This document shows positions 7,383 through 13,337 of a stretch of 13,727 nt of DNA, in pieces. Source of the DNA: JAYZAP01 sp964645285 (GTDB lineage: Bacteria; Pseudomonadota; Alphaproteobacteria; JAAXGF01). Each line of letters opens with the position of its first letter. Position 1 is the first letter of the stretch. Under the pieces are notes generated by a model. That model was not told where the DNA came from. It was given only the letters and a program-made list of their open reading frames with translations, and searched no databases. The stretch spans positions 1 through 13,727 of the forward strand of contig CAZYDR010000097.1 of assembly GCA_964645285.1 (NCBI GenBank), written 5' to 3'. The position numbers and the translations under genes were made by a program.

Positions 7383-9292
7383 TCGTCGCCACCGCCGGCC
7401 ACGTGGATCACGGCAAGACGTTGCTGGTCAAGGCGCTCACCGGGGTCGATACCGACCGCCTGCCGGAAGAAAAGAAGCGTGGCCTGACCATCGAGCCGGG
7501 ATTTGCCTATGTCCACCTCGAGGGCGGCCATGTGCTGGGCTTTGTTGATGTGCCGGGCCACGAGCGTTTTATCCGAAATATGCTGGCCGGGGTTGCGGCC
7601 ATCGACTTCGCCCTATTGGTGGTCGCCGCCGATGACGGCCCCATGCCGCAAACCATGGAGCATCTCGATATTCTCGATCTGCTAGGCGTCGGCGAAGGCG
7701 CCGTGGCGGTGACCAAGACCGACCTGGTCGATGGCGACCGGGTGGCCCGGGTCATGGATGAGACCTCGGCCCTGCTGGCCGATACGGCCCTGGCGGACGC
7801 GCCGCTGTTTGCCCTCAGCGCCGCCACCGGCCAGGGGGTCGAAGCGCTGGAACAGCATCTCACGACCGCCGCCGCCGGCCAGCGCGCCCGCCAAAGCCAG
7901 GGCCGGTTCCGCTTTTCCATCGACCGCAGTTTTACCCTTGGCGGTATCGGTCTGGTGGTTACCGGCGCGGTGGTTGCCGGGCGCGCGCGACGCGACGATC
8001 CGTTGATGCTGTCGCCCTCGGGTCTGCCAGTGCGCCTGCGCGGTATTCGCGCCCATGACCGCGAGGCCGATGAGGCGGTGGCCGGCCAACGCTGCGCCCT
8101 CAACATCGCCGGCCGGGGGCTGGAGAAAGACGCGGTCCAGCGCGGTGACTGGATTCTCGACCCGGCGCTCCATGCCCCGGTAACCCGGGTCGATGCCCGC
8201 CTGCGGCTGCTCGACCGCGAAGCCAAGGCGCTGAAAAGCGGCACCCAGGTCCATGTTCATCTTGGCGCGGCGGGGACCACCGGCCGGGTCCACACCCTTG
8301 AGGGTAAGACTCTGGCGCCGGGGGACGAAGGGCTGGTGCAACTGGCTCTCGACCGGCCGCTCGGCGCCCTCGGCCGCGACCGCCTGGTGCTGCGCGACAA
8401 GTCGGCGCGGCGCACCATGGCCGGCGGCCGGGTGATCGACCCCTTCGCCGTGGCCTGTGGCCGTACCAGGCCGGCCCATGTGGCGCGTCTCGCCGCCATG
8501 GACCGGGAGACGCCGAACCAGGCGCTGGCGGGGCTTCTCGATCTTTCGACCGGCGGCGTCGATCTCGACAATTTCGCCCGCGCCTGGAATATCGAGCCCG
8601 AGTCCAAGAACGACTTGCCGTCCCAAGGGGCGGCGGTGGTCTTTGATGTTGATGGCAAGCGCTACGCGCTCACCCAAGAGCGCTGGACGGCGGCCCAGGA
8701 TGGCGTCGTCGCCCGTCTCGAACGCTGGCACAAGCAGCATCCCGCCGACCTCGGCGCCAGCGACCGGGACCTCGCCGTGACCATCCGCTCGCCCAGTCTG
8801 CGGACGGCGGCGTTGCGCGCCCTGGTCGATGGCGGGCGGCTGGCGCAGGGCCATGGCGCCTATCGTCTGCCCGATCATCAGGCGGTCATGACCGAGGCTG
8901 ATCGTGAGTTCTGGAACGAAGCGCGGCCTCTGCTGGAGGCCGATGGCTTGCGGCCGCCGGTACTCCATACTCTCGCTTCATCCTTTGCCATGGAGATGGC
9001 GGAGGTGCGGCGACGGCTGACAAACCTTGTTCGCTGGCGCTTGGTCGAACAGGTCGCCGACAACCGGTTTTTTGACACTGACCAGGTTCTCAGGCTCCAG
9101 GCCCTGGCCGTGGAGGCCGCCGCCAAGGCCGAAGACGGTCAATTCAGTGCCGGTGAATTTCGCGACCTGAGCGGTATCGGCCGCAATCTGACTATCGAGT
9201 TGTTGGAGTACTTCGACCGAACCGGGGTGACCAGCCGGGACGGCGAGGGCCGCCGCGGAATCCATCCCAGCTTCAAGCCGCCGGAGAAATGA
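7379..9292 (+). CDS. selB: Selenocysteine-specific translation elongation factor
   Basis: SelB delivers selenocysteinyl-tRNA(Sec) to ribosomes stalled at UGA and binds the SECIS hairpin of the mRNA. The 637-residue protein begins with an EF-Tu-like GTPase domain: G1 G-H-V-D-H-G-K-T at residues 7-14, G3 D-V-P-G-H at 57-61 and G4 T-K-T-D at 112-115. Two beta-barrel domains follow. The C-terminal part, from about residue 500, has the winged-helix repeats that recognise the SECIS RNA; the segment ending G-R-R-G-I-H-P-S-F is typical. It starts with GTG, overlapping the selA stop by 4 bases. Its stop is 61 bases before the methyltransferase gene that appears to be its client. Confidence 0.97.
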   Translation: MIVATAGHVDHGKTLLVKALTGVDTDRLPEEKKRGLTIEPGFAYVHLEGGHVLGFVDVPGHERFIRNMLAGVAAIDFALLVVAADDGPMPQTMEHLDILDLLGVGEGAVAVTKTDLVDGDRVARVMDETSALLADTALADAPLFALSAATGQGVEALEQHLTTAAAGQRARQSQGRFRFSIDRSFTLGGIGLVVTGAVVAGRARRDDPLMLSPSGLPVRLRGIRAHDREADEAVAGQRCALNIAGRGLEKDAVQRGDWILDPALHAPVTRVDARLRLLDREAKALKSGTQVHVHLGAAGTTGRVHTLEGKTLAPGDEGLVQLALDRPLGALGRDRLVLRDKSARRTMAGGRVIDPFAVACGRTRPAHVARLAAMDRETPNQALAGLLDLSTGGVDLDNFARAWNIEPESKNDLPSQGAAVVFDVDGKRYALTQERWTAAQDGVVARLERWHKQHPADLGASDRDLAVTIRSPSLRTAALRALVDGGRLAQGHGAYRLPDHQAVMTEADREFWNEARPLLEADGLRPPVLHTLASSFAMEMAEVRRRLTNLVRWRLVEQVADNRFFDTDQVLRLQALAVEAAAKAEDGQFSAGEFRDLSGIGRNLTIELLEYFDRTGVTSRDGEGRRGIHPSFKPPEK

Positions 9293-9353
9293 CAATCCGG
9301 CGCCGATAGTTTTATCCTCGCCCCAGTTCTCGTGTACCGAGAGGAGGCCGTAA

Positions 9354-10130
9354 ATGGCGAGTAGTACACCCGTTGACGCAAATGTCGTGCGGGAAGAGGT
9401 AAAAGCAAAATACCGCGAGGTTGCCGTCGATCCCCATGGCGACTTTCACTTTCATACAGGACGGTTTCTGGCCCGGCGCTTAAAATACGACAGCGCCCTG
9501 GTCGACGCCATGCCCGACGCGGCGGTGGAATCCTTCGCCGGGATCGGCAATCCCTTCATCCTGTGCAACCTCGAAGCTGGCGAGCGGGTCGTTGATATCG
9601 GCTCGGGCGGCGGCTTCGATTGCTTCTATGCGGCCGGTCAGGTCGGCCCGACCGGCCATGTGGTCGGCATCGACATGACCGAGGAAATGCTCGGCAAGTC
9701 GCGGGCCTCGGCCCAAGCCATGGGCCTCGACTACGTCGAGTTCAAGGAAGGCCTGGTCGAGGCCATGCCGGTGGACGATGCCTCGGTGGACGCGGTCATC
9801 AGCAATGGCGTGATCAACCTGTGCCCCGACAAGGAGCAGGTCTTTACCGAGATTCACCGGGTGTTGAAGCCCGGCGGGCGGGTTCAGTTTACCGACATCG
9901 CCAATGGCGCGTCGGTGCCCGATTCGGCGCGTTCAAATGTCGATTTGTGGACGGCTTGAATTGCCGGTGGCGTTCCGTGTGAAGGCTGGCGGTCAATGCT
10001 TGAAGATAGTGGGTTCGTCGACATCGCCATGAGCGATCCGTTCGACGTCTTCGAAGGCGCGGGAGGTGAACCCAACGCGCGTCTGTTCAAGGTGTTCGGC
10101 TATACGTTTATGGGCCGTAAACACGCCTGA
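9354..10130 (+). CDS. Candidate selenoprotein: ArsM-like SAM-dependent methyltransferase with TGA-encoded Sec202
   Basis: The gene encodes a class I SAM methyltransferase with motif I V-V-D-I-G-S-G-G-G-F-D at residues 79-89 and the ArsM-like I-S-N-G-V-I-N-L stretch. Codon 202 (9957-9959) is TGA. The same frame continues with recognisable family sequence for 56 residues (I-A-G-G-V-P, W-R-S-M-L-E-D-S-G-F, and F-K-V-F-G-Y-T-F) to a second TGA at 10128-10130. ArsM relatives have L-W-x-G-C-L-A-G-A-L here, so the TGA replaces the catalytic cysteine. With selDAB just upstream, selC just downstream and a hairpin after the TGA, selenocysteine is the best reading, giving 258 residues. The start is firm: GAGGAGG lies 6 bases before the ATG. 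The N-terminal cysteines of classical ArsM are absent, so arsenite may not be the substrate. The alternative is a nonsense-mutated gene, which the conserved downstream frame argues against. Confidence 0.87.
9960..9997 (+). promoter_or_regulatory. Putative bacterial SECIS element
   Basis: This hairpin begins on the base after the in-frame TGA. Pairing by position: 9960-9963 with 9994-9997, bulged U9993, 9964-9966 with 9990-9992, a G/G mismatch, 9968-9971 with 9985-9988 (including two G-U pairs), a G/G mismatch, then UUC 9973-9975 with GAA 9981-9983. The loop is CGUGU (9976-9980). It has a G within its first two bases and begins 16 bases after the TGA, matching what is known of bacterial SECIS elements read by SelB. 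The upper stem is short and has mismatches, so a folding calculation is needed. Confidence 0.7.
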
Positions 10131-10166
10131 CCGGGCGGTAAGATCAATCGGGGGCGACCCTCGCCA

Positions 10167-10196
10167 TTGACGGGCGGGGACCGCTCCCTTTCTTAT
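10167..10196 (+). promoter_or_regulatory. Probable sigma-70 promoter of selC
   Basis: A -35 box TTGACG (10167-10172) and a -10 box TCTTAT (10191-10196) are separated by 18 bases. A G-rich discriminator (GGGG) follows, as is common at stable-RNA promoters, and the tRNA begins 19 bases after the -10 box. The spacer also contains GCGG/CCGC complementarity followed by TTTCTT, so the same bases could act as a weak terminator for the methyltransferase transcript. Which role dominates cannot be decided from sequence. Confidence 0.5.
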
Positions 10197-10215
10197 GGGG
10201 CGTGGCGACAGCCAT

Positions 10216-10310
10216 GGAAGAGTACCGTCCCCGGTGGGGCGCCCGGACTTCAAATCCGGTGGAGGGGCTGAAACATGCCCCTTTGGGTTCGACTCCTACC
10301 TCTTCCGCCA
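10216..10310 (+). tRNA. selC: tRNA-Sec (anticodon TCA)
   Basis: This 95-base tRNA closely parallels E. coli selC. The acceptor strand GGAAGAG (10216-10222) pairs with CTCTTCC (10300-10306), followed by the G discriminator and an encoded CCA. The anticodon stem CCGGA/TCCGG encloses the loop CTTCAAA with TCA at 10250-10252. A long variable arm has a perfect 6-bp stem (10263-10268 with 10277-10282) and an 8-base loop. The T loop is TTCGACT (10288-10294). It is charged with serine and then converted by SelA. Its place right after the candidate selenoprotein completes the decoding set. Confidence 0.97.
10281..10310 (+). other. Probable integration core at the 3' end of selC
   Basis: P4-type integrases usually recombine at the 3' end of a tRNA gene and leave the tRNA intact. 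The integrase gene begins 147 bases after this point and reads away from it, the usual arrangement. The exact crossover cannot be fixed because the other attachment copy is not visible in the window. In the gap, the 8-mer ATGTCCAT occurs twice at a 10-base spacing (10379-10386 and 10389-10396), possibly an arm-type site. There is also a weak stem (10356-10378) with no other recognisable signal. Confidence 0.45.
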
Positions 10311-10457
10311 TTACCCTGATTGTGATCGTCCATTACTGTATTGAGAACATACGGGTTTCCTCGAGTTATTGAGGGAAAATGTCCATCCATGTCCATTGCA
10401 CTCCGCCCAAAGCCACGTTATGTTTGTGGGTAATTATTGGGGTAACTAGAGAGTGCA

Positions 10458-11690
10458 GTGGCTCGTCAGACACACAAGCTCACCACCAGGGCAGTATCCG
10501 CGGCGACACGGCCCGGCCTTCACTCGGACGGCGGAGGCCTTTACCTCCAAGTCGCACATGGCGGCTCGAGGTCATGGCTATACCGCTTCATGTTGCGCCG
10601 TCGGTCGCGGGACATGGGTCTGGGCGGCATAGACGTCGTGTCCCTCTCAGAAGCCCGCGAGAGGGCGCTGGAAGCGCGGAAGCTCGTCAAGGCAGGCATA
10701 GACCCTATCGACGCCCGGAAGGCCCAGCGGGCGCAGCAGGCGGCCGCCGTGGTATCAGGGCGGACGTTCCAAGACTGCGCCGAGAAGTATATTGCCAGTC
10801 ACGAGAAGGGCTGGCGTAACCCGAAGCACCGGGTGCAATGGCGCAACACACTTTCGACCTATGCCTACCCCGTCTTTGGTGACGTGCCAGTGGACGCCGT
10901 GGACACCGGCATGGTCACCGAGGTCATCGAGCCGATCTGGGCGACCAAGACGGAGACAGCAACCCGCGTGCGAGGCCGTATCGAGGCTATCCTCGACTGG
11001 GCCAAGGCGCGGGGTTACCGGTTTGGCGAGAACCCGGCCCGCTGGCGAGGCCACCTTGAGAACCTACTGCCCAAGGCCAGCAAGGTCCGCAAGGTGAAAC
11101 ACCATGCCGCGCTGCCGTACGAGGACATGGCTACCTTCACTAAGGCCCTGCGCGAGCGAGAAGGCGTCTCCGCCAGCGCCCTGGAATTCCAAATTCTCAC
11201 GGCTGCCCGTCCCGGCGAGGTGACCAACGCCCGGTGGGACGAGGTAAACCTCGATAAGGCGGAGTGGACTATCCCAGGCGAACGCATGAAGTCGGGGGAG
11301 TTGCACCGCGTCCCCTTGTCCGACGCCGCGGTCGCCGTATTGCGTGATATGGAAACAATACGGATTGGCGACTTCGTATTTCCGGGCCAGCGTGACGGTC
11401 GACCGCTATGGACCGACGCCCTGCGCCGACTGCTGGAACGCATGGGCCACGGCAGTTTGACCAGCCACGGCTTCCGCTCGACGTTTCGGGACTGGGCGGC
11501 GGAGAGGACCAACTTCTCCGGGGACGTGGCCGAGGCCGCCTTGGCGCATTCAGTCGGCAACAAAGTCGAAGCGGCGTACAGGCGCGGTGACTTGTTTGAC
11601 AAGCGCCGCCGCCTAATGGACGCGTGGGCGGCTTTCTGTGACGAAGGGCCGAAACGCGGTGTCGTGGAGTTTCGACGGACACCGGCATGA
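10458..11690 (+). CDS. int: P4-type tyrosine integrase
   Basis: This 410-residue site-specific recombinase has an N-terminal arm-DNA-binding region (about residues 1-95, with the S-D-G-G-G-L-Y-L-Q-V motif), a core-binding region (about 100-200) and a C-terminal catalytic domain. All catalytic residues are present: Arg251 (T-A-A-R-P-G-E-V), Lys278, His337 and Arg340 (H-G-F-R), His364 and the nucleophile Tyr374 (A-Y-R-R-G-D). The GTG at 10458 is the only reasonable start, since an in-frame TAA lies 15 bases upstream. The gene is intact, so the enzyme may be active. Its position beside selC, in the same direction as the tRNA, points to a genomic island or prophage remnant integrated at selC. No excisionase or replication gene is visible. 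Confidence 0.95.
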   Translation: MARQTHKLTTRAVSAATRPGLHSDGGGLYLQVAHGGSRSWLYRFMLRRRSRDMGLGGIDVVSLSEARERALEARKLVKAGIDPIDARKAQRAQQAAAVVSGRTFQDCAEKYIASHEKGWRNPKHRVQWRNTLSTYAYPVFGDVPVDAVDTGMVTEVIEPIWATKTETATRVRGRIEAILDWAKARGYRFGENPARWRGHLENLLPKASKVRKVKHHAALPYEDMATFTKALREREGVSASALEFQILTAARPGEVTNARWDEVNLDKAEWTIPGERMKSGELHRVPLSDAAVAVLRDMETIRIGDFVFPGQRDGRPLWTDALRRLLERMGHGSLTSHGFRSTFRDWAAERTNFSGDVAEAALAHSVGNKVEAAYRRGDLFDKRRRLMDAWAAFCDEGPKRGVVEFRRTPA

Positions 11691-11722
11691 GGCTGCCTTT
11701 ACACTGGTCTGAGTGATCAAGC

Positions 11723-11799
11723 TAATGTCCGCTCTTGGGGTAACAACGGACATTACGGCTCATGCCTCCAATGTCCGCTTGTAGCCAAAAGGCGACATT
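11723..11799. repeat. 77-bp palindromic repeat, copy 1
   Basis: Two palindromic units lie in tandem. The first (11723-11755) has perfect 9-bp arms TAATGTCCG/CGGACATTA around a 15-base loop. The second (11770-11799) has arms AATGTCCGC and GCG-ACATT with one base missing. The unit matches 13133-13209 over its whole length with scattered substitutions. The rest of 11691-11929 holds no gene; a perfect hairpin GTCGCA/TGCGAC at 11807-11824 is the only other structure seen there. Confidence 0.85.
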
Positions 11800-11929
11800 C
11801 GGTTCGGTCGCAAAAAGCTGCGACACGATGGGATGTGACAACCACCGCCATCGGAATTGAGTGTGTTATCCATGATGCCGAGTGACTGGGGAGCGTATCA
11901 AGCGCGGCGTTGGAACAGTCGTTGCGACC

Positions 11930-12676
11930 TCATACGGAACGCCGTTCGGCGATTGTCTTCTGATATAGCCCGCCGAAGTAAGTTTCCGTGCGCCATGCGA
12001 ATGCCGCCGGATCGCGCGCGTAGTCCGATATTCGATTGTCCCAGAGTTCCTGAGCGAAGGGCTCGAACATTCTATATATGGCCATCATCAGAAACGTAAG
12101 GGGATGCAACGCATGCGGCCGGTGGTAGTCGATGAAGACCGCCTTGCCGCCTTCATCGACATGCGCCAACAGCCGGTTGACCACGGCACGCTTGTAGTCG
12201 CCCGGAATTTCATGGAGCAGGAAGAAGCAGGAAACTAGGTCCTTGGGTCCGGTATAAATTTTGGCAGCGTCCTCGACTCGCACTACGGCTCGCGGAAAAT
12301 CGCGGAGTTTTCCCCGGCAGTTCTCCGCCTGCAGCGGTGAGACCTCGACGACCTCGAGCTGCCCGGGATCGGCAAGTTTCGCGGCGATCTCGGGGATCAG
12401 ATCGCCATAGACATGGGCCGCCTGGAGAACCGTTGCGTCAGGCTCGATTTCCGATAGTAACGCCTGTTTCAGGCGCCGGCCGTTTCCCCACAGGATCAGC
12501 GAGACGATGAGTTCCCGATCCAGCAGTCTGACGTTGCGCGGGTTGAGATAAGCCCAGTCGTAGACGTCGTGCATATAGGCCGGTATGGCGGTTGGCGGTG
12601 GCGGGGCGGATTCCGCCCGGCGCAGAGGGTTCCTTTCGATGGTGCCGTCGAGGGGCAAGATTGCTGCTCCTTTCAT
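11930..12676 (-). CDS. rquA: Rhodoquinone biosynthesis protein RquA
   Basis: RquA is a SAM-methyltransferase-fold enzyme that replaces the methoxy group of ubiquinone with an amino group, giving rhodoquinone for fumarate-reducing anaerobic respiration. The recognised family blocks occur in order: D-W-A-Y-L-N-P, then S-L-I-L-W-G-N, V-L-Q-A-A-H-V-Y-G-D, V-E-V-S-P-L-Q, C-F-F-L-L-H-E-I-P, D-Y-H-R-P-H-A-L-H-P-L and F-E-P-F-A-Q-E-L-W. The family's altered SAM site (V-Y-G-D instead of G-x-G-x-G) is present. From the ATG at 12676 the protein has 248 residues, a normal length. A TTG at 12658 is preceded by AAAGGAG and is an alternative start; an upstream TTG at 12751 is less likely. It lies between copies of a palindromic repeat, downstream of the integrase and convergent with it, suggesting horizontal acquisition. 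Confidence 0.88.
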   Translation of the reverse strand: MKGAAILPLDGTIERNPLRRAESAPPPPTAIPAYMHDVYDWAYLNPRNVRLLDRELIVSLILWGNGRRLKQALLSEIEPDATVLQAAHVYGDLIPEIAAKLADPGQLEVVEVSPLQAENCRGKLRDFPRAVVRVEDAAKIYTGPKDLVSCFFLLHEIPGDYKRAVVNRLLAHVDEGGKAVFIDYHRPHALHPLTFLMMAIYRMFEPFAQELWDNRISDYARDPAAFAWRTETYFGGLYQKTIAERRSV

Positions 12677-12764
12677 TTTGGCCGCGGGGCTATTGCCCGG
12701 ATCCAACCTGCTCAAGGAAACTTTCGCGAGGCTCGATCTCGTCGTGGACAAGGTTGTAGTGACC

Positions 12765-12782
12765 TGCCCCCATTTTATGTAC
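12765..12782 (+). repeat. Left 18-bp inverted repeat of a 468-bp segment
   Basis: TGCCCCCATTTTATGTAC is the inverse of 13215-13232 with 16 of 18 matches. The pair looks like the ends of a small mobile element or a decayed insertion sequence. No transposase lies between them. Confidence 0.55.
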
Positions 12783-12793
12783 CAGTCGCTATG

Positions 12794-12937
12794 TTAGTCG
12801 TGGCACGGTGAATGGGAAAGGCTGATCCGGCTGTAGCCCCTTTGGCACATGCGGCAATGGCAGTAGCCGACCCAGTCCGGCGGCGCAGTCGATTCGTACC
12901 TGATGGCCCCGCATAAGCACCCGCCCGTCACGGGCAT
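12794..12937 (-). pseudogene. Truncated GFA-family (glutathione-dependent formaldehyde-activating-like) gene
   Basis: A 47-residue reading frame opens with the GFA/CENP-V zinc-fold start M-P-V-T-G-G-C-L-C-G-A-I-R-Y and continues to C-H-C-R-M-C-Q-R. The similarity then stops and the frame ends in 13 unrelated residues. Members of this family are normally about 120-150 residues and need further cysteines downstream, so this is a broken gene. The start is good: GGGAGGAAAG stands just before the ATG at 12937-12935, and the frame extends to an ATG at 12991 without one. The break lies near 12830, about 50-60 bases inside the left inverted repeat. Loss by insertion or deletion is the simplest explanation. 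Confidence 0.75.
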
Positions 12938-13087
12938 CGTCTTTCCTCCCATCACTTCCTCCACCGTTCTTGGCGACCTCATTCGTTTCAAGGTCTAGAG
13001 ATAAGTGAAAGTAGATGAAGGCGCCAAATTTTCTCCAACCTAAACCAATGTCGCTTGCCCATGACGTAGCTTCGCGACCAGCGCCCC

Positions 13088-13117
13088 TAATGTCCGTTGT
13101 GGGTCAGGAACGGACAT
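13088..13117. repeat. Single palindromic unit of the AATGTCC family
   Basis: TAATGTCCG at 13088-13096 pairs with CGGACAT at 13111-13117 around a 14-base spacer. It is a third member of the family seen at 11723 and 13133, standing 15 bases before the second 77-bp copy. The surrounding stretch 12992-13087 is comparatively AT-rich and holds no recognisable gene. Confidence 0.75.
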
Positions 13118-13132
13118 CGCGCTCGGTCAGTC

Positions 13133-13209
13133 TAATGTCCGGTGTTGGGGTAACAACAGACATGCCGCATCACGTCGCCAATGTCTGCTTGTAGCCATAA
13201 GCGGACATT
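13133..13209. repeat. 77-bp palindromic repeat, copy 2
   Basis: This copy has the same length and order of units as 11723-11799. The first unit has AATGTC/GACAT arms and shares the TTGGGGTAACAAC loop. The second (13180-13209) has nearly perfect 11-bp arms AATGTCTGCTT/AAGCGGACATT with one G-U pair. It lies inside the 18-bp inverted-repeat segment, while copy 1 lies outside. Confidence 0.85.
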
Positions 13210-13214
13210 GAGGT

Positions 13215-13232
13215 GTCCATATAATGGGGGCA
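13215..13232 (-). repeat. Right 18-bp inverted repeat of a 468-bp segment
   Basis: GTCCATATAATGGGGGCA on the plus strand mirrors 12765-12782 with two mismatches. Immediately after it begins the orphan reading frame at 13235, as expected if an insertion had cut a gene here. Confidence 0.55.
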
Positions 13233-13234
13233 AT

Positions 13235-13321
13235 CTGCGGGGCCTCTCGTGTGCGGTTGGCCGCTACGACGGGGTCAACCTGGAGGAGCAAATCTGGCAC
13301 GCCATCGAGGGCGAGCTGTAG
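13235..13321 (+). pseudogene. Orphan 3' end of an unidentified gene
   Basis: A 28-residue tail ending G-R-Y-D-G-V-N-L-E-E-Q-I-W-H-A-I-E-G-E-L before TAG has protein-like composition and GC-rich codons. It has no start of its own. It begins at the right inverted repeat and ends just before a hairpin, so it is read as what remains of a gene whose 5' part was removed. I do not recognise the family. Confidence 0.4.
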
Positions 13322-13336
13322 GGCTCCGGCGAGCCC
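13321..13336. terminator. Hairpin between convergent gene ends
   Basis: GGGCTC/GAGCCC forms a perfect 6-bp stem with a CGGC loop. It lies between the stop of the orphan plus-strand tail and the stop of the minus-strand cupin gene. No T tract follows on either strand, so it is at best a weak bidirectional terminator. Confidence 0.4.
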
Positions 13337-13337
13337 C

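Noticed and set aside
7682..8968. Long minus-strand frame opposite selB
   Set aside because: It is the antisense shadow of a clear selB gene and has no motif of its own.
9354..9959. Reading the methyltransferase as a complete 201-residue protein ending at the first TGA, or as a pseudogene
   Set aside because: Family sequence continues in the same frame after the TGA with no indel, the TGA matches a catalytic cysteine position, and all Sec-decoding genes are adjacent.
12600..12615. A second copy of the selC 3' end (attR) suggested by TTCCGCC near 12610
   Set aside because: Only seven bases match and the neighbouring T-arm sequence is absent; it lies at the start of rquA and is chance similarity.
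11723..13209. CRISPR array made of the AATGTCC repeats
   Set aside because: The units are palindromes of uneven spacing with a gene between copies, there are no regular spacers and no cas genes.
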